DNA from: Dryocola clanedunensis_A
Lineage (GTDB): Bacteria; Pseudomonadota; Gammaproteobacteria; Enterobacterales; Enterobacteriaceae
DNA: 64,000 bases
Assembly: GCA_038405435.1 (NCBI GenBank)
Contig: JBBYHZ010000002.1
Direction: 5' to 3' (one strand)
Below the pieces are notes generated by a model. That model had not been told where the DNA came from. It did not search any database and saw nothing but the letters and a program-made list of their open reading frames with translations. Shown one piece after another: positions 16,368 through 25,497 of this stretch. Position 1 is the stretch's first letter. Each line of letters opens with the position of its first letter. Both the position numbers and the translations under genes were made by a program.

Positions 16368-17291
16368 TTACTGATAAGTTAATGTCAGCGTTGCCGATGC
16401 GTTTGCATCACCTGTCGTCACTGTCGTCTTCGTCTGATAATATCGGGCTACCAGCGGTAGCGTCGTCTGTGCAGTAGTCGAGGTCTTCAAAAACAATGTT
16501 GAATTTAAGGTCAGTGGCGTTGAACCGTAAACTAACTGCACGCCCACACCGGTTGCTACGCCCGCACTTCCCTGGTTGGATAACGCCAAAACACTTTGAT
16601 TCGTGGTGTCCGGGTTTTGCGTCCCGCTAAGCGTAACCTTAACGTTCGCTCCAATATCACAGTTCAGCCCCAGATTTTGGGTATTCTGCGTTGGGTTAAC
16701 AAAGCCTACCGTTGATCCAAATGTATTCACCAGCACGTTACCAATAGGGAATGATAAATTAGGTGTTGTGATTGAACAGGCTACGGTAGTAATAGTTCCG
16801 CTGACTAATTTAACGTTCATTCCAACCATGGACGTAGGGCTCACTACCCGCCCCTGCATGACTATGCCCGTCGTTAAAGTTCCGCTCCCCGTTGATCCAT
16901 ACTTAATAAAATAAAGCGTCCGTCCATTTGGCCAGTTGCCATAACGGTTGGCCCCCATGGCCACCGGACTTTGCTGTCCAAATGACACTCCCACGCCGGG
17001 AATATTTGTCTGCCATACAGGTTCCGCATTTGAAATATTGGCGGAAACGGAAAAAATCATCGGGAACCACTGGTAGCTCCAGGTTGTGGTACAGCCAAAG
17101 CCTGCCGTGGTGCCGGGGCTAACAACCGTCGCGAAGGTCGTCCCAACCGGTATATCGCGCTGAATAACAATATTCCCTGCGGCGATATTTAATGTCGCTA
17201 GCGAAGTTCCGCCATAGTCACAGACGGCGGATGCTTTACCGGCCATCACCAATAAGGGTGCCAGCAACAATAGCCTGAATAAAAATCTCAT
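16368..17291 (-). CDS. Two-domain fimbrial tip adhesin
   Basis: Protein of 307 residues, about twice the length of a pilin, with a signal peptide ending GKASA and two beta-rich halves. Residues about 23-165 form a putative lectin domain beginning VCDYGGTSLATLNI; residues about 170-307 form a pilin domain with ITTVACSITTPNLSFPIGNV and the C-terminal beta strand ASATLTLTYQ. This FimH-like layout and its position right after the usher mark it as the tip adhesin. The binding domain has no recognisable specificity, so the receptor is unknown. Confidence 0.85.
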   Translation of the reverse strand: MRFLFRLLLLAPLLVMAGKASAVCDYGGTSLATLNIAAGNIVIQRDIPVGTTFATVVSPGTTAGFGCTTTWSYQWFPMIFSVSANISNAEPVWQTNIPGVGVSFGQQSPVAMGANRYGNWPNGRTLYFIKYGSTGSGTLTTGIVMQGRVVSPTSMVGMNVKLVSGTITTVACSITTPNLSFPIGNVLVNTFGSTVGFVNPTQNTQNLGLNCDIGANVKVTLSGTQNPDTTNQSVLALSNQGSAGVATGVGVQLVYGSTPLTLNSTLFLKTSTTAQTTLPLVARYYQTKTTVTTGDANASATLTLTYQ

Positions 17292-17303
17292 TTCATTACA
17301 CCT

Positions 17304-19835
17304 TTAATGACAGGATGCCTTTGTCTGCAGAACAGACTCACCGTCTTTCATAGCGGGCAGGCTGGTTTTTATACGGCACTGTTCAGCGGCGTCATCGCCC
17401 CATTTAACCTGCATATTTACGTCATCCATCAGCCCGGTTAAATAAACCTGGCCACTGTCGCCCACGATAAATCCTTGATCGTTCGTTGGCCGATCGAATG
17501 GAGTCACTATCGCGCCAAAAGGAACTGGCTGACCGTTTTGCCGCACCAGCGTCATTAATACGCGACGGCCAACGCTTGCAATATATTCGGCACGCACTAC
17601 TGCTCCACGCGTTGGAATAACCGTTTTAGTGGTTAACGATAATTCCACATTTTCCGGCGTGCCTTCGGGATCGAGCGTTACGTCATTTTTCCTGTAGGGC
17701 GAAAGATTGCTGATGACGGTATAGCCTCGATAATCAGTTTTCATACCGGGCTGATTAGCCACCGCAACCCCTTTTGCTCCCGGAGCCGCTACCAGGCCAA
17801 TGCTTTCCCCGAACGGCTGAGCCAGCGTTATGCCGTCCCGGTGCCCAAGAACACCGCCCGAGAGGCCATAGTTAATTCGCTGCGAATTTTTATCATAGCC
17901 ATACCCGGCAACGACCTCGCCGTAGGTCCCGCGATAGTCAGCGTTCATATTGCCGGTGTAGCCCACATCGTCCGTACCGTAGCCCTGCTGTACGCTCCAG
18001 CTCAGCGCGTTGCTCTCTAAGGCCAGGCCGCTGACGCCCACGGAATGGGTCGTCCCGCTTTGTTGGCTGCTGTTTACGCTGTAATTGGCCCAGGCATTAC
18101 TTAAGAAACGATCGAGCGGGACGCTAATGTTGAATACGACCTGCCGGTCTTTATCGTAAATCCTGCCGCCGCCCGTACCGCCAGCCGTTGAGTTCGTGTT
18201 GTAGGTGTAACCGACGCTGTAGCTGACGCCCTGCCAGGAGTTGTTATAGCTGGCACCGTAAGACTCCATCGTTTTGTTAAGCTGCCAGTAGTCTTCTCTT
18301 ACCGCCGTCAGCGTCATGGCGCCCATGCGCTCGCCGAGCGCCTGGCTCAGGGTTAACTCTGCCCGGTTACGCCGCCTGTCAGGACTAAGGCTTTCGCTAC
18401 TGTAGGAGTTCAGCACTTCTGACATGCTGTAATAACCCGACGTGGAGTAGCGATACCCGGCAATGGCAAAGTTTGTCCCGGTCCCGATGAAATTTTTGCT
18501 ATAGCGTATGCGCCACGACTGGCCACTGCTTTTATCGCCCTCTTTGGGGCTTGACCAGCCTTGCGTTACGTCGCTGGAAACGGCACCAATCGGCCCCAGG
18601 TTTTTTCCCAGCCCCAGCGCCACCGACTGATACTTAGCCGATTCCTGAACACCGCCGTACAGGGTAAATCCGTGAGCAAGACCGTAAATCGCCGTTCCTT
18701 GCGCCAGCGGCGTTTTTTCCACGCTGCTGCTGTACGCCCGGTACTGCCCTCCGGTCAGGCTGTATTTCAGGCGCCCTTCACGTTGTAAAACGGGTAGCGA
18801 AGCGAAAGGCACCACCATATTCTGCTGGCTGCCGTCGGCTTCTTTGATCGTGACATACAGGTCGCCCGATCCGCCCGTAGGAAACATATCGGTAATTTCA
18901 AAAGCGCCGGGGGCAACATAGCTTTCGTAGATAACATAGCCATTCTGCCGAATAACGACCTGCGCGTTGGTGCGTGCAATACCCCGCACGACCGGAGCAT
19001 AGCCAATCAGGCTCTCTGGCAGCATATCGTCGTCCGACGCCAGCTGCGCACCGCGAAAGGGAATGCTTTCAAAAATATCAGCGGGCGACGAGCTGTCGCC
19101 GAGTACCATCTGGCTTTTCAACGCAACAACATCGCGCTGCAAATAGGTGTAGGCCGAATCCCATTTGTCGTTACCCTGACTATCACGGTTCCAGGTCGTG
19201 TAGTTACGCAAACGCCAGGGGCCAAAATTTGCGCCGGGGCGCAGGTTCACGTACTGGCTGTTATCGCTGCTTCCGTTACGCGAACGTGTCGTGTTACCGC
19301 TGAGGCTGTAGTTGAGCAGCAGCGCATTAATGCCTTCATCCCACAGATCTGGCGAAACATAGCCACGGGCCTGGGGCGAAAGCGCCGCCTGCGGAATACT
19401 TAACAATAATTTTTGGTTGTTAAATAAAAACTCCGCCTTTGCCTGAGGAATAGCCTCGATGCGGGCACACTTATCGTCCGGCAGCAGCTCGGGGAACTGG
19501 CTGGTTTTAATGCCATAATTTTTCAACATTGCAGTGGATAAACAGGGCTGGAGCTTCACCTCCCCCCCTGCATTTTTAACCAGTTGAAAGGTTATGTCCC
19601 TGCTGTCCACCATCTGGTCGTTGATAATCACATCAACACGGTAGATACCCGGCGCCTGCTCTCCGTTTTCAAATGCGGAAAGATCTACCTTCCGTGAAGA
19701 AGGGTTATCTATTTCCAGCAGCGCGGGGTTGAAATAATCCTGCGCTATACAGCTTGTGCTGGCACCTGAACAGACAAATGAAATATAGCAGGCCAGGAAA
19801 GTGGGTTTTATTCTTATAAGTTTAGTTGCTATCAT
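17304..19835 (-). CDS. Outer-membrane fimbrial usher (FimD/PapC family)
   Basis: Usher of 843 residues that forms the outer-membrane assembly pore. It has an N-terminal chaperone-binding domain after the signal peptide (YFNPALLEIDN), a 24-strand barrel region with plug segments such as GDSSSPADIFESIPFRGAQLASDDDMLPESL, and a C-terminal domain ending in DDAAEQCRIKTSLP with paired cysteines. ATG 19835 is preferred over a GTG nine bases upstream; AGGG precedes it at suitable distance. It sits between chaperone and adhesin, in the common operon order. Confidence 0.93.
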   Translation of the reverse strand: MIATKLIRIKPTFLACYISFVCSGASTSCIAQDYFNPALLEIDNPSSRKVDLSAFENGEQAPGIYRVDVIINDQMVDSRDITFQLVKNAGGEVKLQPCLSTAMLKNYGIKTSQFPELLPDDKCARIEAIPQAKAEFLFNNQKLLLSIPQAALSPQARGYVSPDLWDEGINALLLNYSLSGNTTRSRNGSSDNSQYVNLRPGANFGPWRLRNYTTWNRDSQGNDKWDSAYTYLQRDVVALKSQMVLGDSSSPADIFESIPFRGAQLASDDDMLPESLIGYAPVVRGIARTNAQVVIRQNGYVIYESYVAPGAFEITDMFPTGGSGDLYVTIKEADGSQQNMVVPFASLPVLQREGRLKYSLTGGQYRAYSSSVEKTPLAQGTAIYGLAHGFTLYGGVQESAKYQSVALGLGKNLGPIGAVSSDVTQGWSSPKEGDKSSGQSWRIRYSKNFIGTGTNFAIAGYRYSTSGYYSMSEVLNSYSSESLSPDRRRNRAELTLSQALGERMGAMTLTAVREDYWQLNKTMESYGASYNNSWQGVSYSVGYTYNTNSTAGGTGGGRIYDKDRQVVFNISVPLDRFLSNAWANYSVNSSQQSGTTHSVGVSGLALESNALSWSVQQGYGTDDVGYTGNMNADYRGTYGEVVAGYGYDKNSQRINYGLSGGVLGHRDGITLAQPFGESIGLVAAPGAKGVAVANQPGMKTDYRGYTVISNLSPYRKNDVTLDPEGTPENVELSLTTKTVIPTRGAVVRAEYIASVGRRVLMTLVRQNGQPVPFGAIVTPFDRPTNDQGFIVGDSGQVYLTGLMDDVNMQVKWGDDAAEQCRIKTSLPAMKDGESVLQTKASCH

Positions 19836-19910
19836 TATTAACACCCTGGCCTCGCGGAGGCCAATATTACGCCCACGAATTACAATTAGACCTGGCTAGC
19901 TGCCCATCAT

Positions 19911-20588
19911 TTAAATAGAACTATTGTGTATTTCACCCACGCCACCAAAATCGCTAATGATTTTAAAGGCCAGGGGACCAGAACTTACCCCAGCGGGTAA
20001 AGAAAAGTTCGCCGTGCTGCCGGGCGCGACAAAACTGACATCCGGCAGGACTTTGCCACCCACGGTGATTTGGTTGAAATTCATATAATAATTCGTTGGG
20101 TTCGTAACCTGTAATTGATCGCCTGCTCTCTTCCACGTCAGCTTATCAGCCACCTGCTCAGGCATAACCCCTTTGAGCCCTGCGGGACGATAAATTAATT
20201 TAATCCGGGTTTTAACCGCCACCTGCAGCGTATTTTCCTTTTTCGGTGCAGAAGGTATGGATTTAATATTTAACCAGACCATTGACTCCTTATCCTGCGG
20301 CACTGAGCCCGCGAGGACTATTCGCATGACGTTCTGCTGCCCCTGGTCTAAGCGATACAGCGGCGGCGTAATGATAAAGGGAGCTTTGTCAGCGCCAGCG
20401 GTCTGGGGATCAAGCCATGACTGGATAAGATAGGCTACGCTATCCGGATTATTAACGCTCAGTGAAGCTTCCTTCTTCGCCCCGTCATAAATAACCCGGG
20501 TCCCGCCAATAACGACGCCTGCATTTACGGCTGTGGTACATGAAGCCATAAAAAGGCCCAACAGCAGAGATGTACTGAATAATTTCAT
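19911..20588 (-). CDS. Periplasmic fimbrial chaperone (FGS type)
   Basis: Immunoglobulin-fold chaperone of 225 residues with a signal peptide ending TAVNA. It carries the family signature PQDKESMVWLNIKSIPS and the G1 donor strand NTLQVAVKTRIKLIYRP with the anchoring Arg/Lys positions. The F1-G1 loop is short, so it belongs to the FGS class that builds rod-like pili. It binds pilins in the periplasm and hands them to the usher gene immediately downstream. Confidence 0.93.
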   Translation of the reverse strand: MKLFSTSLLLGLFMASCTTAVNAGVVIGGTRVIYDGAKKEASLSVNNPDSVAYLIQSWLDPQTAGADKAPFIITPPLYRLDQGQQNVMRIVLAGSVPQDKESMVWLNIKSIPSAPKKENTLQVAVKTRIKLIYRPAGLKGVMPEQVADKLTWKRAGDQLQVTNPTNYYMNFNQITVGGKVLPDVSFVAPGSTANFSLPAGVSSGPLAFKIISDFGGVGEIHNSSI

Positions 20589-20655
20589 ACTTAACCTTTA
20601 GTGAAGGAATACGAGCGGAGTTTCCGCCCGCATTCCTTTATGCGAAAAAAGACGA

Positions 20656-21177
20656 TCAGTTGTAGTTCAGCGTAAATGTCGCTGAAGCGTTTGCAGGGCC
20701 GGACACAACGGTCTGCGCCATCTGTACGTAACGCGCGTAGAAGTTCAGCGCATTATCGCCTTCAACCAGGGCATAAGCGGTAGAAGGAGTGAAGAGCGGC
20801 AGCTTGGCGGCTGGGTCAGAAAGCTCGATGGCCACGCCCTGCGCAGCGCCGAGATCCTGAGTCAGTTTCAGAACGGAGTCGTCGCCGTCGTAGCCGGTAC
20901 CGTCGAATTTAACGCGAGCTAAATTCAGTCCGGTCGGGCAATCTTTTAATTTAAGAACAAATTTAGTGGCTGATGCTTTAGAGCCAACGCCGGTAAAAGC
21001 AGTACGGGCAACTTTACCCAGATCTACAGTCATGGTGTTGTTCGCGCCAATATCAACGGTACAGGCTGTATCGGTGATCTCACCGGTAAAATTAACGGTA
21101 CCATCTTCTGCAAATGTATTAGCAGCTGAAAGCACGGCAGCCACAGCAATAGCCATAGAGATTAAATTCTTTTTCAT
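20656..21177 (-). CDS. Major fimbrial subunit (FimA-type pilin)
   Basis: Pilin of 173 residues and first gene of the operon. Signal peptide MKKNLISMAIAV...ANTFA, mature N-terminal donor strand EDGTVNFTGEITDTACTVD, conserved Cys pair (TAC and KDCP) and C-terminal FTLNYN. ATG 21177 follows AAGGA at good spacing; upstream in-frame sequence is intergenic. The long 5' region and first position indicate it is the abundant rod subunit. The other pilins in the operon lack the high alanine/glycine content seen here. Confidence 0.92.
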   Translation of the reverse strand: MKKNLISMAIAVAAVLSAANTFAEDGTVNFTGEITDTACTVDIGANNTMTVDLGKVARTAFTGVGSKASATKFVLKLKDCPTGLNLARVKFDGTGYDGDDSVLKLTQDLGAAQGVAIELSDPAAKLPLFTPSTAYALVEGDNALNFYARYVQMAQTVVSGPANASATFTLNYN

Positions 21178-21582
21178 AACATTTTCCTTTATTTGTATAA
21201 GTTTGTCCGGCGAGTCATGGCAATAAAGTGCCCGACCAATCACTCAGGAGTAATTAGTTCTCGTCGAACAATTCCTTGCTTCATCATTTTTGCCGCGCAG
21301 TGAATGTCGTAACAGGAATGAAACCGTTCTTAATATGAAAATATTAAGCACGGCAAAATCACGATCCAGAAGAAAACTGATATGCATTCAAAAATCAATT
21401 TATATCAGCAAACACCAATTCACTGCATGAATCAATTTTCATCAAATCCCCTGACAAACTCAAGGTGTTTTTGGGTGTAATTTTACACCGTAACATTTAT
21501 TCACTTAATAAAGGTTCTTTACCATAATGCAGCCAAATATTAACGTCTAAGAATGTTCCTGGACATGCGCGAGGTGTTTCAA
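21178..21582. promoter_or_regulatory. Divergent control region between fimbrial operon and IprA-like gene
   Basis: This 405-base AT-rich non-coding stretch holds several symmetric elements: TTTTGCCG (21288-21295) with its inverse CGGCAAAA (21351-21358); inside that pair, an 8-base hairpin CTTAATAT-GAAA-ATATTAAG (21329-21348); and a perfect 16-base palindrome GGTGTAATTTTACACC (21474-21489). I found no recombinase gene nearby and no fim-switch-type 9-base repeats. It must contain both promoters, which I could not place with confidence. Confidence 0.6.
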
Positions 21583-22248
21583 ATGGCTGTATATGAACAA
21601 CAAAATCCGTTTTTTATAGAAAGCTCTAATCTTAGAAATAAAAAGCCGCTGGCTGAAATAGAAAGGCTGCTTGCTCACCTCACCCCGCCCGCTAACAAAC
21701 TTGAAACAAAAGGTCGCCAAACAATTAACTATATGGATAACGATCAGCGCAAATGTTTCCTGTTACATAAAGGTAGCGTTTCGCTTTACCGCAGCGTTGA
21801 CGGCATGGTGCTGAATACGGAGTCTGCCCCTTTTGTGTTTGGCATGAGCACCCAAATGACAGACCCGGACTATCTGTTTATTCGCACGCACGATATATCC
21901 GAAGTTAGCTGGCTGCCGCTGGAAGTCGCTAACCAGATTATTGCAGAGAACAATCTCTGGCGGCCTTTGTCACAAATGCTTATTTATACCGTGACGCGCG
22001 TCTACGATCACTGCACAAAAATATCGTCCCTTTCGTCCTACGATATTATCCGCTACCAGCTTTATGAGCTGATGAGTGAAACCGAAGCCATCCGCAATAG
22101 CGTCAGTATCGCCAACTATATTCAGAGCAGAACCTTTTTGTCCCGCAGCAGCATTATGAAAATACTGGCCCAGCTTAAGGCGGGTGGTTATATCGTCAGC
22201 GAGCGCGGGTGCCTGCAGGCTATAAAGAATATCCCATTGAAATACTAG
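21583..22248 (+). CDS. IprA/YaiV-like winged-helix regulator (first of two)
   Basis: Protein of 221 residues with an N-terminal cyclic-nucleotide-fold-like region and a C-terminal CRP-like winged helix (SIANYIQSRTFLSRSSIMKILAQLKAGGYIVSERG split over about residues 180-212), ending AIKNIPLKY as IprA/YaiV proteins do. I chose ATG 21583 because AGGTG lies six bases before it; upstream ATGs at 21553 and 21565 lack a good site. It is divergent from the fimbrial operon, so control of fimbriae is likely but inferred. No cAMP-binding residues are evident. Confidence 0.78.
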   Translation: MAVYEQQNPFFIESSNLRNKKPLAEIERLLAHLTPPANKLETKGRQTINYMDNDQRKCFLLHKGSVSLYRSVDGMVLNTESAPFVFGMSTQMTDPDYLFIRTHDISEVSWLPLEVANQIIAENNLWRPLSQMLIYTVTRVYDHCTKISSLSSYDIIRYQLYELMSETEAIRNSVSIANYIQSRTFLSRSSIMKILAQLKAGGYIVSERGCLQAIKNIPLKY

Positions 22249-22354
22249 CCTTGACTACCGGCATGAAATCTTTATGAAACAAGTGATTAATGGCCTGAGA
22301 TAGCGTGTTTAAGGCCGCGTAAAGTATGCTAGATTTAAAGTAATAGTGTGCCAC

Positions 22355-23011
22355 ATGAAATTCATTATGAAAGATAACCTGCACGCGCAAAGCACGGCAA
22401 AGTTCATTCAGTCACAGGCCACGCTGGACCTGGTGGACAAACTTAGCCCGTTCGTGACCTTTGAGAAGTATCCCGCCAGGAGCCGTTTTTACTATTTTGC
22501 CGATGGGGTTGCCATGTGCTACATCGTGCGCTCTGGGCAGATAAAGGTTCACCGGGACGCCGATGAGCTGGTTATTGCTGCTATTCCCGTTCCCAACGTC
22601 TGCGGGATTTCCAATGCTTCCGCGATAACCAATACCGTTTTTCTCGAAACGCTGAGCGAAACGGAGATTGCAATCCTGACTACGGCGGAAGCGCAGCAGC
22701 TGGTGGCGGAGACGAACGCCTGGGAGAGCCTTGCGGGGCACATCGCAAAAGTGACGACCAATCTCTATCACCACAACGTGATCATGACCGCGCCGACAAC
22801 CTATGAAGTTGTCCGCTTTCAGCTGCTGACCCTGATGCAGGAAGACACCTCTATTCGGGAAACGACCTCGGCGGCGAAATATATCCTGGAAAGAACGCGG
22901 GTCTCGCGCAGTACGGTGATGAAAATTCTGGCTCAGCTCAGGCAGGGTAACTATATCGAGCTGGACGACGGGGTGCTGAAAGCCATTCACCACCTGCCCG
23001 CGAAGTATTAG
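22355..23011 (+). CDS. IprA/YaiV-like winged-helix regulator (second of two)
   Basis: Protein of about 218 residues, a paralogue of the gene upstream: both share the recognition-helix region (TRVSRSTVMKILAQLRQGNY versus TFLSRSSIMKILAQLKAGGY) and a C-terminal LPxKY ending. The N-terminal part (ARSRFYYFADGVAMCYIVRSGQIKVHR) is a CRP-like beta roll. The start is uncertain: GTG 22346, ATG 22355 and ATG 22367 all lack a strong ribosome-binding site. It ends at a clear terminator. Probable second regulator of the fimbrial region. Confidence 0.75.
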   Translation: MKFIMKDNLHAQSTAKFIQSQATLDLVDKLSPFVTFEKYPARSRFYYFADGVAMCYIVRSGQIKVHRDADELVIAAIPVPNVCGISNASAITNTVFLETLSETEIAILTTAEAQQLVAETNAWESLAGHIAKVTTNLYHHNVIMTAPTTYEVVRFQLLTLMQEDTSIRETTSAAKYILERTRVSRSTVMKILAQLRQGNYIELDDGVLKAIHHLPAKY

Positions 23012-23035
23012 GCCCGATCGCCAGATACAAAAAAA

Positions 23036-23059
23036 GCCACTGTTTGACAGTGGCTTTTT
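23036..23059. terminator. Bidirectional intrinsic terminator
   Basis: Stem GCCACTG/CAGTGGC with a TTTGA loop, preceded by an A-run and followed by TTTTT, so it can stop transcription from both the IprA-like gene and the convergent small gene. Confidence 0.9.
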
Positions 23060-23078
23060 GACAACAGGAGCTCAGGAA

Positions 23079-23267
23079 TCAATGAATACCGAGGCTGTGT
23101 GCGTGGGAAATTTCTTCGCGCAGTTCAAGAGACGTCAGCTCCATTAAGTCCGCAAACTCAAGCTTAAGCTGGTTGAACTTGACCAGGTACTGGGCCGGGG
23201 TCAGGTTCTCTGCTTCGCGACGGAGAAATTCAAACGCAAGCGTGGCCGGGCTGGTTTTGGTATTCAT
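23079..23267 (-). CDS. Small protein of unknown function, upstream of dcp region
   Basis: Protein of 62 residues (MNTKTSPATLAFEFLRRE...HAHSLGIH) predicted to be mainly alpha-helical and acidic, with no signal peptide or membrane segment. ATG 23267 has AGGAT six bases upstream, and the gene is bounded by a terminator, so it looks genuine. I do not recognise the family. It is transcribed alone, convergent with the second IprA-like gene. Confidence 0.7.
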   Translation of the reverse strand: MNTKTSPATLAFEFLRREAENLTPAQYLVKFNQLKLEFADLMELTSLELREEISHAHSLGIH

Positions 23268-23344
23268 TGCAATCCTCAATATGTTCGTTGTGAAACCGAC
23301 GTTGATTGTAGCATAAATAGCCAGCTCAAAAAACCACCAATCCT

Positions 23345-23373
23345 ATGAGTGAATAAGCGCCAGCGTCATCCAC
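23345..23373. repeat. Partial REP next to the dcp 3' end
   Basis: The half-unit GAATAAGCGCCAGCGTCATCCACCC directly adjoins the dcp stop; its palindromic partner is incomplete (no GGTGGAT on the left). Confidence 0.55.
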
Positions 23374-23379
23374 CCTTTG

Positions 23380-25419
23380 TTAAGCCAGGCCGCGATTCTT
23401 CAGCATCGGTTCGCTATAGGGATCGTGCCCGCGCCAGTCGCGATAGAGCTGCGCCAGGTCGCTGCTGTTGCCGCGCGACAAAATCGCCTCGCGGAAGCGC
23501 TGGCCGTTCTCCGCCGTTAATCCGCCCTGCTCCACAAACCACTGGTAGCCGTCGTCCGCCAGCATCTGCGTCCATATATAGGCGTAATATCCCGCCGCAT
23601 AGCCGCCGCCGAAGATATGGGCGAAGTAACTGCTGCGATAGCGCGGTGGCACCGCCGCCAGATTTATCCTCTCGCTTTCCAGCGCGCCGCTTTCAAACTG
23701 CGCCACGTCTGAAACATCCGTCCCCGGCTGCAGGCTGTGCCAGTTCATATCCAGCAGCGCGGCGGCCAGCAGCTCCGTCATGTCGTAGCCCTTGTTGAAC
23801 TGCGCGGCTTTAAAGAGCTTTTCGCGCAGTGCTTCAGGCATTGGCTCGCCGGTCAGATAATGGCGCGCGTAGTTGGCGAAAACTTCCGGCTGGCTTGCCC
23901 AGTGCTCGTTAATTTGTGATGGAAACTCGACAAAATCACGCGGCGTATTGGTGCCTGAAAGCGTGGCGTAGCGCTGGCTGGCAAACAGGCCGTGCAGCGT
24001 GTGACCGAACTCATGGAACAGCGTTACCACGTCATCCCAGGAGATAAGCGCGGGTTCGCCTGCTGCGGGCTTCACGTAGTTACAGACGTTGTAAATCACC
24101 GGGTCGCTTGCAAACAGGGTCGACTGATCGACAAAATTCCCCATCCAGGCGCCGCCGCCTTTGCTGTCCCGCGCAAAGTAATCGCCGTAGAACAGCGCCA
24201 TGCCGCGCCCGTCCTTATCGAAGATTTCCCACACGCGCACGTCCGGGTGATAAGTCGGGATATCAAAGCGTTCAACAAATTTCAGGCCGAACAGTTTGCT
24301 CGCCGCCCAGAACATGCCGTTGTCCAGCACGCCGTTCAGTTCGAAGTAGGGTTTGATCTGCGCTTCGTCGAGGTCGTACTTCGCCCTTCGCACCTGCTCG
24401 GCGTAAAATGCCCAGTCCCAGACCTGCGCCTCAAAACCACCCTGCTGTGCATCTATTACCTGCTGGATGTCAGCAAGTTCGCGCTGCGCGCGCGCCGTGG
24501 CGGCTGGCACGATGTTACGCATAAACCCGAGCGCCGCATCCGGCGTTTTCGCCATCTGGTCGGCGATTTTCCACGCCGCATAGTTGTCGAAACCTAACAG
24601 CTGAGCCTGCTCCGCGCGCAGCGTCGCCAGCCTTGCCACAATGGCGCGGGTGTCGTTGCCGTCGCCTTGCTGCGTGCGTTCCCATCCGGCTTTGAAGAGC
24701 TTTTCGCGGGTCTGACGGTCGCTTAAAGATTGCAGCGCGGGCTGCTGGGTGAAATTAAGCAGCGGGATCAGCCAGCGGTCTTTCAGCCCCTTCTCTTCGG
24801 CGGCCTGTTTAGCCGCGGCGATTTCGCTGCTGCTTAGCCCCTCGAGCTGGGAGGCTTTTTCAAGCACCAGCCCGCCTGCCTTGCCCGCCGCATGCAGGCG
24901 GTTATTAAACTGGCTGCTGAGCTGCGCGGCTTCTTTATTGAGTGATTTCAGGCGGGATTTTTGCTGCGCATTGAGCGTGGCACCGGCCAGATGGAAATGC
25001 TGCCAGATTACCTCCACCAGGCGCAGAGACTCGCCGTCCAGATGCAAATCATGACGCTGCTGATAAACCGCATCGATACGGCCAAACAGCGCTTCGTTGA
25101 GGCGTATGTCATCGCCCAGCTCCGCCAGTTCGCTGGCAAACTCTTCGTCCAGCTGCTGCAGATAATCGTTGGTGTGGGCCGCCGTCATGGCGAAAAAGAC
25201 GCTGGTCACGCGGGACAGCATCCGCCCCGTTTTTTCCAGCGCCAGGATAGTATTTTCGAACGTGGGTGCTTCCCCGGCCTGCGCGATCAGGGCTACCTCT
25301 GCGAGCTTAAGGCGTTTAGCCTCATCGAAAGCGGGACGGTAATGGCTGTCTTTGATTTCGTCGAAGCGCGGTGCCTGGTACGGTAACAGGCTGGCGTGGA
25401 AGAACGGGTTGTCGGACAT
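23380..25419 (-). CDS. dcp: Dipeptidyl carboxypeptidase Dcp
   Basis: M3-family zinc metallopeptidase of 679 residues that removes C-terminal dipeptides in peptide turnover. The active site is LFHEFGHTLHGLFAS (HExxH) with the third ligand Glu in the following NEHW region (SQINEHWASQPEVFANYARHY contains it). Length and sequence match E. coli Dcp; no signal peptide is seen, so it is probably cytoplasmic. In E. coli ydfG follows directly; here guaD-xdhABC has been placed between. Confidence 0.95.
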   Translation of the reverse strand: MSDNPFFHASLLPYQAPRFDEIKDSHYRPAFDEAKRLKLAEVALIAQAGEAPTFENTILALEKTGRMLSRVTSVFFAMTAAHTNDYLQQLDEEFASELAELGDDIRLNEALFGRIDAVYQQRHDLHLDGESLRLVEVIWQHFHLAGATLNAQQKSRLKSLNKEAAQLSSQFNNRLHAAGKAGGLVLEKASQLEGLSSSEIAAAKQAAEEKGLKDRWLIPLLNFTQQPALQSLSDRQTREKLFKAGWERTQQGDGNDTRAIVARLATLRAEQAQLLGFDNYAAWKIADQMAKTPDAALGFMRNIVPAATARAQRELADIQQVIDAQQGGFEAQVWDWAFYAEQVRRAKYDLDEAQIKPYFELNGVLDNGMFWAASKLFGLKFVERFDIPTYHPDVRVWEIFDKDGRGMALFYGDYFARDSKGGGAWMGNFVDQSTLFASDPVIYNVCNYVKPAAGEPALISWDDVVTLFHEFGHTLHGLFASQRYATLSGTNTPRDFVEFPSQINEHWASQPEVFANYARHYLTGEPMPEALREKLFKAAQFNKGYDMTELLAAALLDMNWHSLQPGTDVSDVAQFESGALESERINLAAVPPRYRSSYFAHIFGGGYAAGYYAYIWTQMLADDGYQWFVEQGGLTAENGQRFREAILSRGNSSDLAQLYRDWRGHDPYSEPMLKNRGLA

Positions 25420-25461
25420 TTAGGCCCCCGGAAAGGAGTGAACGGAAAGTATTGCCTTGAT

Positions 25462-25493
25462 TGTAGGGCGGATAAGCGCCAGCGTCATCCGCC
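25462..25493. repeat. REP between dcp and xdhC
   Basis: Palindrome GGCGGATAAGCGC...TCATCCGCC lies in the gap between the dcp start and the xdhC stop, immediately after the end of the xdh operon. Confidence 0.8.
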
Positions 25494-25497
25494 GGAG

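Noticed and set aside
21240..21560. Invertible fim-type promoter switch
   Set aside because: The inverted repeats are 8 bases and only 55 apart, and no site-specific recombinase gene is near.
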